A stretch of DNA of 64,000 nt, taken from assembly GCF_001886195.1 (NCBI RefSeq), contig NZ_JXLB01000011.1:1-64000 (forward strand). The letters are read 5' to 3'. The stretch is from Enterococcus ratti (GTDB taxonomy: Bacteria; Bacillota; Bacilli; Lactobacillales; Enterococcaceae). The notes below the pieces were generated by a model. It saw nothing but the letters and a program-made list of their open reading frames with translations, made no database searches and had not been told where the DNA came from. Made by a program: the position numbers and the translations under genes. Numbering within the stretch: position 1 is the stretch's first letter; each line of letters opens with the position of its first letter. Positions 8,874-17,653 of the stretch are shown piece after piece.

Positions 8874-10034
8874 TTATAAGATTGCTGAGTCTTCGATTAA
8901 ATTATAAATTTGGTTTCTTAAATCAGTGACAGTACGTTTTATTTTTTTATCGGCTTGGATATTACTTTCCATTACTACCGCATCTTTTAAATCTCTTTTG
9001 AAGGCAGCTGCACAATGGAAACGATTGATGTTTCCCTGTGCCAAAACATAATTGTTTCCACAGTAAACACCGCCGCGATAAGGATGATTTTGTGAACTTT
9101 CTTTCCATAATGAACAAAGTAGCTTTTTAGGAAGAAATTTTCCAGCTAATACTTTTGTAAAAAATGTGTTTAAATCATATACCGACATACTGATATTACC
9201 AGTACCTAGTTCATTTCGAATTGTTGTGGGGGATTCGGTTAATGTTTTGCAGTAGTTATTGTAAGCTGACATTTTATAAGAACAAGCGTGATCCACTGAA
9301 TGCTTCACTTGAGCATAAAAATTAGTATGTTTTAATCCAAGTGGTCGAATGAGTTCATTTTTTAATAACGTTTCATAAGATTGATGTGTTAATTGAACCA
9401 AAATGCCAGCTAATAGGGTAAAATTGACTGGTTCGTAATGGTACGTATGATAATCTATTAATTTTAGATGCTTGATGGAAAATTGAATCACTTGTTCGTC
9501 TGTTAGCGGAATACTTGGCGTAGCTGTGCGTTTTAATCCAGATTTCATGTAAAGCAAGTCTTTAATAGAAATGAACTGACTGCTAGGGATTTGAGGATAA
9601 AATACAGCTAATTTGGTATCTAAAGAAAGACGGCCAAGTGCTATTTGTTTTAAGATCAAAAGAGCAGTCATTGCTTTTTGAATAGAACCGATTTGATAAT
9701 AAAGGGAAGGATCATTTGGCTTTTTTATTTGTTCATTTGCGTAACCGTAGCCGCATTCAAGAATGGTACGGTTATTTTTTTTTACGTAAATAGAGCCGAT
9801 ATAATCATTTTTCTTTAAGAGTTGATGAATTTTTTCTGCTATTTTTTTTTCATCAGGTGAAAGCTTCAGATGTTTTTTTACTATTGTTTGAGAAGACTTG
9901 TTTTTGTCAGAAGTTTCAGGTTGATACTGCCATAAAATAATGCCTGTTGAAATAAGACTGATGCTTAGAAGAAGGAGGGAGAACGTAAAAAAAGAATGAG
10001 TTCTTTTTTTTGCATGTTTACCTTTTTTCATCAT
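8874..10034 (-). CDS. Serine hydrolase, beta-lactamase / low-molecular-weight PBP family
   Basis: A 386-aa protein with one N-terminal membrane anchor (about residues 16-36) and an external class C beta-lactamase-like domain. The catalytic SxxK is in YYQIGSIQKAMTALL, and YEPVNFTLLAGIL corresponds to the family's YxN region. Relatives act as D-Ala carboxypeptidases or esterases (for example FmtA-like), or are of unknown function. It lies alone on the minus strand between the polysaccharide cluster and mltG, so cell-wall work is likely, but the reaction is not known. A C-terminal HxG-like motif is not clear, so activity is uncertain. Confidence 0.75.
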   Translation of the reverse strand: MMKKGKHAKKRTHSFFTFSLLLLSISLISTGIILWQYQPETSDKNKSSQTIVKKHLKLSPDEKKIAEKIHQLLKKNDYIGSIYVKKNNRTILECGYGYANEQIKKPNDPSLYYQIGSIQKAMTALLILKQIALGRLSLDTKLAVFYPQIPSSQFISIKDLLYMKSGLKRTATPSIPLTDEQVIQFSIKHLKLIDYHTYHYEPVNFTLLAGILVQLTHQSYETLLKNELIRPLGLKHTNFYAQVKHSVDHACSYKMSAYNNYCKTLTESPTTIRNELGTGNISMSVYDLNTFFTKVLAGKFLPKKLLCSLWKESSQNHPYRGGVYCGNNYVLAQGNINRFHCAAAFKRDLKDAVVMESNIQADKKIKRTVTDLRNQIYNLIEDSAIL

Positions 10035-10155
10035 GGTTCCAAAAAATTCCTTTCAATTTAGTTACTATAGTTACTATTTTTTTCGCACTGTTTATTTTAA
10101 TAGGACGGTACTTGTTTTTCTACTTACAATTTTGATAGAATAATTAAATAAAGGA

Positions 10156-10184
10156 ATTCACGTTAGCTCAATTATCATGTATAA
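10156..10184 (+). promoter_or_regulatory. Predicted promoter of mltG
   Basis: TTCACG at 10156-10161 and TATAAT at 10179-10184, with a 17-bp spacer, lie 40 bp upstream of the mltG start. The -10 is perfect; the -35 is moderate. Confidence 0.5.
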
Positions 10185-10223
10185 TGAATAGAGTTACGAA
10201 GTCGATAGTAAGGAGGAGTTGTT

Positions 10224-11402
10224 TTGTCAGAAAACAAACAACGCCCAGAAGCGAAAAAAAGTAAGCAGCGTCATTCTTCAAAAAAAGATGAAGTAATGAA
10301 TCAAAGAAAAAACTTACGCAAAAAAGAAGAAAAAATTGTTGGAAAAATCATATTAGTGATTGTCCTCATGTTAGTGATCGTTGGAGGAATTCTTGGTTTT
10401 ACAGTTTATCGTTATGTTGATAGCGGATTGAAGCCACTTGATCCAACAAATAGCCAACTTGTTCAAATTGAAATACCAAGTGGATCCTCAAACAAGCAAA
10501 TTGGCGAGATCTTAGAAAAAGACCAAGTGATCAAAAGCGGCATAGTCTTTAACTATTATACAAAATTCAAAAACTTGACTGGATTTCAAGCTGGTTATTA
10601 TCAAATGGCGCCGAATATGACACTCGATGAGATTGGCAAGCAACTGCAAGCAGGCGGTACTTCAGAGCCAAAAAAAGTTGCAGATGGAAAAATTGTGATT
10701 CCTGAAGGATATGATATTGATCAAATTGCTTCAAGAGTAGCTAAAGTGACTGGCAAAGAAAAACAAGCATTTTTAGATTTAATGAAAAACAATTCATTTT
10801 TTAAAGAACTTCAAAAAAAATTTCCAGAATTATTGGAGAGTGCGAGTCAAGCAAAAAATGTAAAATATCCTTTAGAAGGTTACCTGTTCCCAGCTACCTA
10901 TGATTACTACAAAGAGATGTCACTAAAAGATTTGGTCGTTCAAATGGTTAATAAGACAAATACCGTTTTACAACCTTATTTTTCAACAATCAAACAGCAA
11001 CATCTTACGATCCAACAAGTATTAACATTAGCTTCTTTAGTTGAAAAAGAAGGAGTAAAAGAAAATGATCGTAAAAACATTGCACAAGTCTTTTTCAATC
11101 GTATTAAAGCAAATATGCCATTGCAGTCAGATATCTCTGTGCTGTATGCATTAGGCAAGCATAAGGAAAATGTCTCTTATCAAGATACGGCAGTGGATTC
11201 TCCTTACAATTTGTATACAAATACAGGCTATGGACCGGGGCCGTTTGATAATCCTAGTGAAGCTTCGATTCAGGCAGTATTAGAACCGATTAAAAATGAT
11301 TACTATTATTTTGTAGCAGATATTAAAAACGGTAATGTTTATTTTGCAAAAACTTATGAGGAACATTTAAAATTAGTTGATAAATATGTCAATAATTCGT
11401 AG
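10224..11402 (+). CDS. mltG: Endolytic murein transglycosylase MltG
   Basis: A 392-aa YceG/MltG protein. A lysine-rich cytoplasmic N-terminus of about 35 residues is followed by one membrane segment (about 42-62), a LysM-like region, and the catalytic YceG domain. LTLASLVEKEG holds the catalytic Glu, and PLQSDISVLYALG and SPYNLYTNTGYGPGPFDNP are family signatures. It cleaves nascent peptidoglycan strands at the membrane and sets glycan length. The start is a TTG at 10224 with AAGGAGGAG just upstream; there is no better ATG. greA follows, after a terminator, as is common in lactic acid bacteria. Confidence 0.92.
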   Translation: MSENKQRPEAKKSKQRHSSKKDEVMNQRKNLRKKEEKIVGKIILVIVLMLVIVGGILGFTVYRYVDSGLKPLDPTNSQLVQIEIPSGSSNKQIGEILEKDQVIKSGIVFNYYTKFKNLTGFQAGYYQMAPNMTLDEIGKQLQAGGTSEPKKVADGKIVIPEGYDIDQIASRVAKVTGKEKQAFLDLMKNNSFFKELQKKFPELLESASQAKNVKYPLEGYLFPATYDYYKEMSLKDLVVQMVNKTNTVLQPYFSTIKQQHLTIQQVLTLASLVEKEGVKENDRKNIAQVFFNRIKANMPLQSDISVLYALGKHKENVSYQDTAVDSPYNLYTNTGYGPGPFDNPSEASIQAVLEPIKNDYYYFVADIKNGNVYFAKTYEEHLKLVDKYVNNS

Positions 11403-11469
11403 AATAGTAATTGTGTACTAACTATTTATTTTTAAAATAGAAAATCATTTACATTTTAAGAAAAGCGTG

Positions 11470-11510
11470 GTAATCTTTTTTGGACTATGTTCCTTAAAAG
11501 ATTACTTTTT
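11470..11510 (+). terminator. Terminator between mltG and greA
   Basis: A 10-bp perfect stem, GTAATCTTTT (11470-11479) with AAAAGATTAC (11496-11505), is followed by five Ts. Confidence 0.75.
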
Positions 11511-11544
11511 AGGTACCCCACAGAATAAGAAGGAGACGTTATAT

Positions 11545-12024
11545 ATGGTTGAGAAAGTTTACCCCATGACTCTAGAAGGCAAAGCCAAGCTAGAAGAAGA
11601 ATTAGAACAGTTAAAAACAGTAAAACGCGGAGAAATCATTGAACGCATTAAGATTGCTCGTGGATTTGGCGATTTGTCTGAAAACTCAGAGTATGAGTCT
11701 GCTAAAGATGAGCAAGCCTTTGTCGAAGGTCGTATTACAACGCTTGAAAACATGATTCGTTTTGCTCAAATTATTGATAATGACGGCGTAGATGCCGATG
11801 AAGTGTCCATTGGTAAAACAGTTACTTTTATTGAATTACCAGATGGTGAAGAAGAAGCGTATACGATTGTAGGAAGTGCAGAAGCAGATCCGTTTTCTGG
11901 TAAAATTTCAAATGATTCTCCTATTGCACAAGCATTAATTGGAAAGTTCGTCAATGATGAAGTAACAATTGCTACTCCTGGCGGCGATATGTTCGTTAAA
12001 ATTGTCAAAGTAGAACAAGCATAA
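11545..12024 (+). CDS. greA: Transcription elongation factor GreA
   Basis: A 159-aa protein, the normal GreA length. The N-terminal coiled coil ([19 protein letters not shown], then [23 protein letters not shown] with the acidic tip) enters the RNA polymerase channel and stimulates cleavage of backtracked RNA. The C-terminal FKBP-like domain contains [13 protein letters not shown]. Start ATG 11545 is chosen because AGAAGGAGA precedes it and the protein then begins MVEKVYPMT as in enterococci. An in-frame GTG at 11467 lies in the upstream terminator. Confidence 0.95.
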   Translation: MVEKVYPMTLEGKAKLEEELEQLKTVKRGEIIERIKIARGFGDLSENSEYESAKDEQAFVEGRITTLENMIRFAQIIDNDGVDADEVSIGKTVTFIELPDGEEEAYTIVGSAEADPFSGKISNDSPIAQALIGKFVNDEVTIATPGGDMFVKIVKVEQA

Positions 12025-12072
12025 ACAAAAGTAAGTTTAATGTAAAGAGATCATAATGGGTATCGCCTCAAG

Positions 12073-12132
12073 AAATAAGTCGGAATTTACGAAAATTGTT
12101 CGTCAGATTTTTGTGAATTTCGGCTTATTTTT
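12073..12132 (+). terminator. Terminator after greA
   Basis: AAATAAGTCGGAATTTAC (12073-12090) pairs with GTGAATTTCGGCTTATTT (12113-12130), with a few G-U pairs, and runs into Ts. Confidence 0.75.
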
Positions 12133-12204
12133 GAAGAAGCAAACCTTGTTTTTACTGTTGTGAAGAAGCAGGCAGATTTTTTTGTCTCGTGCGGTAGTTA
12201 AATA

Positions 12205-12240
12205 TTTACATCTTAAGTCCTATAGTATAGGTGTATAAAA
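12205..12240 (+). promoter_or_regulatory. Possible LiaR-responsive element upstream of liaF
   Basis: The stretch ACATCTTAAGTCCTATAG at about 12209-12226 contains a CTTAAG palindrome and continues into CCTATAGTATAGG, another inverted repeat. LiaR/VraR-type regulators bind paired half-sites near their own promoters, and liaFSR is autoregulated in enterococci. I cannot confirm the exact consensus from memory, so this is a suggestion. Confidence 0.35.
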
Positions 12241-12283
12241 ATAGGTATGATGAAATGAGAAAGTTCATGAAAGGAGAAAAAGA

Positions 12284-13015
12284 ATGAATAGTTCTTGGCG
12301 TTTTTTTATTGTTGTCGAGGCCTTATTGTTATTATTTGTATTTTGGCAAATTATGAATAATATTGGGCTGCTTCTTTTAGTGCTATTTGGCATTTTAAAT
12401 ATATATTTAGCATTAAGAAAATCTCCTCGCTCAGGTTTTCAAAATTTTCAGTTAATCATGGGAAGCATGATCATTTTTTTTGGGTTAGTCAATAGCCCCG
12501 CCTTATGGTTGATGTTACTATTTGCCATTCTTTTTATCGGTCTTAAAGGCGTAGAAGTTTCTGGAATTAAATTAACTAAAAATGTTTTTTGGCGAAAAAA
12601 ACAAATGATTATGGTTCAGACGGATCAATTAAAAAAGCATAATAATGAACGAAAAAAACAGCAATTATTTGGAAACAAACGTATTGGCAATGATATCTAT
12701 GAATGGGATGACATTAATATAGCTCTTATTTCAGGCGACACCATTATTGATTTAGGTAATACACTCTTACCTAAAGATGATAACATTATCATTGTTCGAA
12801 AAGGAATCGGTCGAACGCGAATTTTAGTCCCTTTAGGAATTGCGATAAGCTTAGAACACGCGACATTAGTCGGCAATGTTTTATTTGAAAATGAACAATA
12901 TTCTTTAAAAAACGAATCAATTAAGATTTATAGCAGTGATTATGATGAGAATCCTCGGCGTTTAAAAATTATTACGAATACACTTCTTGGCGATGTTGAG
13001 GTGATTCGCGTATGA
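12284..13015 (+). CDS. liaF: Cell-envelope stress inhibitor LiaF
   Basis: A 243-aa protein with an N-terminal membrane domain of three or four helices (residues 5-100) and a C-terminal cytoplasmic domain (about 130-243) of DUF2154/LiaF type, ending in the run ISLEHATLVGNVLFENEQY. LiaF holds the LiaS kinase inactive until the envelope is damaged by agents such as daptomycin or bacitracin. GAAAGGAG precedes the ATG. It overlaps liaS by 4 bp (GTATGA), so the three genes are very likely translated together. Confidence 0.9.
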   Translation: MNSSWRFFIVVEALLLLFVFWQIMNNIGLLLLVLFGILNIYLALRKSPRSGFQNFQLIMGSMIIFFGLVNSPALWLMLLFAILFIGLKGVEVSGIKLTKNVFWRKKQMIMVQTDQLKKHNNERKKQQLFGNKRIGNDIYEWDDINIALISGDTIIDLGNTLLPKDDNIIIVRKGIGRTRILVPLGIAISLEHATLVGNVLFENEQYSLKNESIKIYSSDYDENPRRLKIITNTLLGDVEVIRV

Positions 13016-14076
13016 TTAGCAAATTATCTAAAACTATGATTGCAAGCTATGCCTCAGTCGCTGCTTTTTTAATCATTGTTTTTTCCTTTTGTACTTATTT
13101 TTATGCAAATAATCAATCAGATTGGCGAACACTTTTAAGTGTACGGTTATTCTACGTTCCAATTATCTTTCATTTATTTCTGATTGCTTTGGGAGTCGGG
13201 TTCGTAGTTTTTTTACTGATATCAATTATCCAAAAAACAAAGTATGGAAAAATTGAAGAAAAATTAAGAGCCTTATCTTCTGGAAACTATGAATCCTATC
13301 ATTTAGATAAGCCTCTTCCAAGTGCTCCTGATGAGAATTATATTCAAGACATTGATAAAGAAATTACAAAAATTAAAGAAAAAATGATTGAAGTATCTAG
13401 TGAATTGCAAATAGTTACAAGTCGCCCGCAATATGTAGATGGACAAACAAAAGAAGAAATTTTAGAATTAGAAAGGCATCGCTTGGCTCGTGAACTCCAT
13501 GATTCGGTTTCACAGCAATTATTTGCAGCTATGATGATGATGTCGGCTTTAACAGAACAAGCCGAAAAAACAGAGAGTTCAGAAATGTTTCGAAAACAGC
13601 TGCGTCTAGTAGCTGACATTATTAACGCTTCTCAGTCTGAAATGCGAGCACTTTTGTTGCACCTGCGTCCCGTAAACTTAGAAGAAAAAAGCTTGAAGCA
13701 AGGAATCGAACAATTATTAAAAGAATTACAAAATAAAATTCAAATTTCTTTAAAGTGGGAAATTGAAGACGTCAAATTATCCAACTCAATTGAAGATCAT
13801 CTTTTTCGCATCGTACAAGAATTACTTTCAAATACATTACGACATGCTAAAGCGAATGAATTAGAAGTTTATTTACACAAAATCAATAATAATTTATTAC
13901 TACGAGTGATCGATGATGGTACAGGATTTAACATGAACGAAACAAAAACAGGTAGTTATGGATTGAATAATATCAAAGAGCGGGTAGCCGGTATTGGTGG
14001 AACGGTTAAAATTATTAGCTTTAAAGGACAAGGTACAAGTATTGAAATTAAGGTTCCTTTAATTAAGGAGGTATAA
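13012..14076 (+). CDS. liaS: Sensor histidine kinase LiaS
   Basis: A 354-aa NarL-class histidine kinase with two membrane helices (about 11-31 and 47-70) and only a very short external loop between them, as in intramembrane-sensing kinases. A HAMP-like linker and coiled coil follow. The phosphoacceptor His is in RHRLARELHDSVSQQLFAAM (about 157-176); the ATPase domain has QELLSNTLRHAKANELEV (N box) and DDGTGFN and GSYGLNNIKERV (G boxes). It phosphorylates LiaR. It starts inside the liaF end and is followed after 6 bp by liaR. Confidence 0.93.
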   Translation: MISKLSKTMIASYASVAAFLIIVFSFCTYFYANNQSDWRTLLSVRLFYVPIIFHLFLIALGVGFVVFLLISIIQKTKYGKIEEKLRALSSGNYESYHLDKPLPSAPDENYIQDIDKEITKIKEKMIEVSSELQIVTSRPQYVDGQTKEEILELERHRLARELHDSVSQQLFAAMMMMSALTEQAEKTESSEMFRKQLRLVADIINASQSEMRALLLHLRPVNLEEKSLKQGIEQLLKELQNKIQISLKWEIEDVKLSNSIEDHLFRIVQELLSNTLRHAKANELEVYLHKINNNLLLRVIDDGTGFNMNETKTGSYGLNNIKERVAGIGGTVKIISFKGQGTSIEIKVPLIKEV

Positions 14077-14082
14077 TAAAAG

Positions 14083-14715
14083 ATGATCAAAGTATTACTC
14101 GTAGATGATCACGAGATGGTTCGATTAGGTGTTTCTTCGTATTTGTCGATTCAAGAAGACATTGAAGTTATCGGTGAAGCAGAAAATGGTCGAGAAGGCT
14201 ATAAAAAAGCAATGGAATTACGTCCAGATATTATCTTGATGGATCTAGTCATGGAAGAAATGGATGGAATTGAATCAACGAAGGCTATTTTAAAAGAATG
14301 GCCTCAAGCAAAAATTATTATTGTGACTAGCTTTATTGATGATGAAAAAGTCTATCCGGCTATTGAAGCTGGTGCTGCTGGTTATTTGCTAAAGACTTCT
14401 ACAGCTCATGAAATAGCAAATGCAATAAGAGCTACTCAAAGAGGAGAACGTGTTTTAGAACCGGAAGTAACAACAAAAATGATGGAACAAATGAGTAAGC
14501 GCAGCAAACCGATTCTTCATGAAGAATTGACCAATCGAGAAAATGAAATTTTGATGTTAATATCTGAAGGAAAAAGCAATCAAGAAATTGCTGATGAACT
14601 ATTTATCACATTGAAAACAGTTAAAACACATGTTTCAAATATATTGGCAAAACTGGAAGTAGAGGATCGTACACAAGCAGCAATCTATGCTTTTAAACAT
14701 GGATTAGTAAAATAA
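14083..14715 (+). CDS. liaR: Response regulator LiaR
   Basis: A 210-aa NarL/FixJ-type regulator. The receiver domain has the DD pair ([11 protein letters not shown]), the phosphoacceptor Asp in [13 protein letters not shown] (about residue 54), and the Thr and Lys switch positions (VTSFID, LLKTST). The C-terminal LuxR-type helix-turn-helix is [25 protein letters not shown]...[14 protein letters not shown], split here for length. Phosphorylated LiaR activates envelope-defence genes and its own operon; substitutions in it alter daptomycin response in enterococci. GGAGG lies just upstream of the ATG. Confidence 0.94.
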   Translation: MIKVLLVDDHEMVRLGVSSYLSIQEDIEVIGEAENGREGYKKAMELRPDIILMDLVMEEMDGIESTKAILKEWPQAKIIIVTSFIDDEKVYPAIEAGAAGYLLKTSTAHEIANAIRATQRGERVLEPEVTTKMMEQMSKRSKPILHEELTNRENEILMLISEGKSNQEIADELFITLKTVKTHVSNILAKLEVEDRTQAAIYAFKHGLVK

Positions 14716-15044
14716 CACGATAGTTTTTATGAATTATTTTATGTAATCCATAAAATACAAAAAACGAAGATTGATTTCGAGATACTAATTCTTGTTTCTA
14801 GAAAATAAACGAATCAATTCAAAAATATTTTAAGTTTTTGAGAGGTTTTTGCTTATTTTTTGTATACATGTTTATCTTTTTTAATGGTAAATGAAACAGC
14901 TAACAGTTCGCTTTTTACTAGAAAAAGTTCATTCTTAAGTTTCTAATAAATTTTTCTACTTAAACTATATCTAAATAAGAAAGCTTACTTTTGTTTTTAG
15001 AAAGCCTTTGCTATACTTAAATAAATAAGTAAAGGAGGAAACAA
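14716..15044 (+). other. Gap between liaR and ktrA
   Basis: A very AT-rich 329-bp gap. No gene and no strong terminator was seen. A loose inverted repeat (GATTGATTTCG near 14769, CGAATCAATTC near 14810) has no T-run. The end contains TATACT near 15012 and AAGGAGG before the ktrA start, so the ktrA promoter is probably here. Confidence 0.4.
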
Positions 15045-15710
15045 GTGAAACAAAATTTTGCAATTGTTGGACTTGGTCGTTTTGGCGGCAGTGTCTGTCG
15101 GACGCTGGTTGAATCAGGCCAAGAAGTGCTAGCTATTGATAGCAACGAAGATCGAGTCAATGAATATATGAATATTGCTACTCATGCCGTGGTAGCCAAT
15201 GCACAAGATGAGATGACGTTACGCTCGCTTGGAATCAGAAACTTTGATCATGTGATTATTGCGATCGGAGAAGACATCCAAGCAAGTATTTTAGTGACGT
15301 TGATGGTGAAGGAAATGGGTGTTCCCAATATTTTGGCAAAAGCACAAAACGAATACCATGCTCGAGTGTTAGAAAAAATTGGTGCTGATCGGGTCGTTCA
15401 TCCAGAACGAGACATGGGTAGCCGAATCGCTCATCATTTAGTATCTAAAAATATATTGGATTACTTAGAATTGTCCGATCAGTTTTCTCTTGCTGAGATT
15501 CGCGTGTCTAATCCAAAATTCTTCAATAAAACATTAGCGGAATTGAACTTTAGACAACGATATGATTTAACGGTAGTAGCAATTCGCCGTTTTGATCGAA
15601 CAATCGTCGTGTCGCCGTCTGCAGATGAGTATGTGCGGGAAAACGATAACTTATTGGTGATTGGTGAAACAGAAGATGTTGATATTTTAGATGATAAAAT
15701 GAATCAATAA
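15045..15710 (+). CDS. ktrA: Potassium uptake regulator, TrkA/KtrA family
   Basis: A 221-aa cytoplasmic gating subunit. The RCK-N domain begins with FAIVGLGRFGGSVCRTL, the nucleotide-binding glycine loop, followed by the acidic end of strand 2 (VLAIDSNEDRV). The C-terminal TrkA-C domain spans about 140-221. KtrA rings bind ATP/ADP or NAD(H) and gate a KtrB-type K+ channel, which is not encoded nearby. The start is GTG at 15045 with a strong AAGGAGG. The HesB-like gene follows after 12 bp. Confidence 0.88.
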   Translation: MKQNFAIVGLGRFGGSVCRTLVESGQEVLAIDSNEDRVNEYMNIATHAVVANAQDEMTLRSLGIRNFDHVIIAIGEDIQASILVTLMVKEMGVPNILAKAQNEYHARVLEKIGADRVVHPERDMGSRIAHHLVSKNILDYLELSDQFSLAEIRVSNPKFFNKTLAELNFRQRYDLTVVAIRRFDRTIVVSPSADEYVRENDNLLVIGETEDVDILDDKMNQ

Positions 15711-15722
15711 GGAGATGCTAAA

Positions 15723-16016
15723 ATGGAACTATCAGTCACAGAAAACGCGCGAAAATGGTTTGAAGAAGAACTAAGCATACCTGAGCATTATGGGATTCGT
15801 TTTTTTGGAAAAGTATATGGAAAAACAGAAGTACATGACGGCTTTTCGATAGGCATGTCTGTAGAGCAGCCAGAACAGCCAATAAAAACAAAAATAATCG
15901 ATGGTCTGTTGTTTTTCATTGAAGGAGCAGATGAATGGTTTTTCAAGGGTTATGATCTTATTGTTGATTACGATGCCACTTTAAATGAACCTATGTATCA
16001 TTTTAAAGAACGATAA
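15723..16016 (+). CDS. HesB/IscA-like (YneR-type) small protein
   Basis: A 97-aa protein with the HesB-fold signature: LSVTENARKWFEEELSIPEHYGIRFFGKVYGKTEVHDGFSIGM at the N-terminus (given here only as a region, residues 3-45) and DEWFFKGYDLIVDYDATLNEPMYHF towards the end. Unlike true IscA it has no cysteines, so it cannot carry an iron-sulfur cluster in the usual way. Such Cys-less YneR-type proteins are common in Firmicutes and have no settled function. It sits 12 bp after ktrA behind a GGAG site and is closed by a terminator. Confidence 0.75.
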   Translation: MELSVTENARKWFEEELSIPEHYGIRFFGKVYGKTEVHDGFSIGMSVEQPEQPIKTKIIDGLLFFIEGADEWFFKGYDLIVDYDATLNEPMYHFKER

Positions 16017-16065
16017 AAAAAAGGAGCGTTTCTTCAGCTAGTTTAGCGTGGAAAACTCCTTTTTT
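16016..16065 (+). terminator. Terminator after the HesB-like gene
   Basis: AAAAAAGGAG at about 16016-16025 pairs with CTCCTTTTTT at 16056-16065. The gene stop codon lies at the base of the 5' arm. Confidence 0.75.
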
Positions 16066-16114
16066 AGCTTGTTAAAAAAAGCTGGTCATTCAGTTGAAGG
16101 AGTTTAACAAATCT

Positions 16115-16512
16115 AAAACAAGTAGTCTCTAAAATGGATATTGATTGTAAATATATTGCCTTTAACAGAACAAACGAGAGGTCTTTTTGATGAAAAATTA
16201 TTTAAATAATTTGCTACTCATGCCATCTTTATTAACGTCGACCATGGAGATTCCTTAAAAATAAAAGATTTAATTCAAATCTTAAATGAAAAAAATTGGC
16301 GTTTGTTGCCTTAGATGTATTTGAAGAAGAACCACTGCTTGTTGAAAGCCTACTGTAGGAAATGGTCAATTGCTTACTTCTCATGTTACTGGGTTAACTT
16401 AAGGCTTTCAGAAGAAGTTAGTGGCTATTTTTTGGAAAACCTAACAGATTATAAGTTCGCTGAAAGATCAAATCTTAAACTCAACGAGGTTGAATTAACA
16501 AAAGGCTATTAG
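16115..16512 (+). pseudogene. Decayed D-isomer-specific 2-hydroxyacid dehydrogenase
   Basis: Reading across frames gives NILPLTEQTRGLFDEKLFK, a stop, FATHAIFINV...GDSLKIKDLIQILNEKN, then in another frame FVALDVFEEEPL, then TSHVTG, and finally LTDYKFAERSNLKLNEVELT KGY to a stop at 16512. These are the conserved C-terminal blocks of the NAD-dependent 2-hydroxyacid dehydrogenase / phosphoglycerate-dehydrogenase-like family, in the right order. At least one in-frame stop (near 16198) and several frameshifts separate them, and the N-terminal substrate domain is missing. It is surely non-functional. A perfect terminator downstream is still intact. Confidence 0.8.
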
Positions 16513-16546
16513 TGGAGGGAATGGCCAAAGTTTATATGATAAATAG

Positions 16547-16603
16547 CAACGACTTTCCAAAGTTTATTGAATTCTTCATTGGAAAGTCGTTTTAGATTTT
16601 TTT
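16547..16603. terminator. Strong bidirectional terminator
   Basis: A perfect 13-bp stem, AACGACTTTCCAA (16548-16560) with TTGGAAAGTCGTT (16579-16591). It is followed by T-rich sequence on the plus strand and serves the convergent ends of the dehydrogenase remnant and the DUF1189 gene. Confidence 0.75.
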
Positions 16604-16609
16604 AGAAAA

Positions 16610-17413
16610 TTATCTTATTTGGATTTTTGGCCAACCTTTTACAGCTTGAGCGAAAATAAAAAGTCCGGCAATAGCAATAAATGCGCTGGAATCAAAAGAA
16701 GGCAAAAAAGTCATTAAAATTGTTGCGAGTATTACTGGTAAAGAAACAGAATAGACCATTGTTTTTAAACAATCTAGAAAAGTAACTTTCGCTAGCCGCA
16801 AACGAGCATAAATGTAAGCTGCAATGTTTGTGAGCAGCAAAGTAAAAACCAAATTTAAAAAGCTAGGATAAATTGAAATCAAGAATGTGATTGCCTTGAA
16901 CCAAAAGGGAAGAGAAGCTTCGCTTAATGTCGTGCGCAATCGTTTACCCGTCAAATTCTTCAAGGCATCATTTTTATAATCAAGATCGAATTGATTACTC
17001 TTTAACAAAGTGGTAGACGTTCCCGTGTTCGGAAAGGCAACGACAAGTTTATGTTTAAGTAGTCCTACACTGAGAAAGTTACCGACTAAATCAGAAGAAA
17101 TGTCTTTTTCAGAACGTTTACCTTCTGGATCAAAAGTGAAAATAATTGAATCCGTTTGGTAAATAAAACCACTACGTTCTTTGGTATTAATTTTGCCATC
17201 TTTTATAGAAAAGTCTGGAATTTTTGTTGCAATTTTTTGTCCATCGTGTTTGATATTTTCTAAAACTTGAAAAATCTGGTAGGATATAGGTAATGCCATG
17301 ATAACACTAAGGGCCAAAAGGTAAAAAACTGATTTGGCAAATGAGGTATTTTTGGCATTTTTTAGTTCTTTGAAGTGTGTGAATGAGCTAATAATTAATT
17401 GTTTTATTGTCAT
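16610..17413 (-). CDS. DUF1189 family membrane protein
   Basis: A 267-aa protein of the DUF1189 family, common in enterococci and bacilli and without known function. An N-terminal amphipathic stretch (LIISSFTHFKELKNAKN) leads into a membrane helix at about 25-45, an external region of about 110 residues, and four C-terminal membrane helices (about 160-260). The start ATG at 17413 is preferred over an upstream in-frame ATG because AAAAGGAG lies just before it. It stands alone on the minus strand between the dehydrogenase remnant and the GtrA gene. Confidence 0.78.
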   Translation of the reverse strand: MTIKQLIISSFTHFKELKNAKNTSFAKSVFYLLALSVIMALPISYQIFQVLENIKHDGQKIATKIPDFSIKDGKINTKERSGFIYQTDSIIFTFDPEGKRSEKDISSDLVGNFLSVGLLKHKLVVAFPNTGTSTTLLKSNQFDLDYKNDALKNLTGKRLRTTLSEASLPFWFKAITFLISIYPSFLNLVFTLLLTNIAAYIYARLRLAKVTFLDCLKTMVYSVSLPVILATILMTFLPSFDSSAFIAIAGLFIFAQAVKGWPKIQIR

Positions 17414-17653
17414 GGTTACTCCTTTTACAATTGTCATCACTAGCAATTCTAGCGAAGTATTAAGAGAAATACAAGGAAAAAATCAAATATCAATTGACCA
17501 AGAAGTTAAAAGAGAAGAGTATATAGTTTTGTTAAATAAAATTTAAAAAGTTAACTTCAATAGCCAAAAAAACTTAATTTTAAAAAAGAAAGATGAAACC
17601 CAAGTGTAAATAAGGTATGATATTTAGGAATGACTTATAAGGTAGGATGAAGA

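Noticed and set aside
16315-16512. A 65-codon frame as a separate gene
   Set aside because: Its second half is the C-terminus of the decayed dehydrogenase; the first half is out of frame with that protein.
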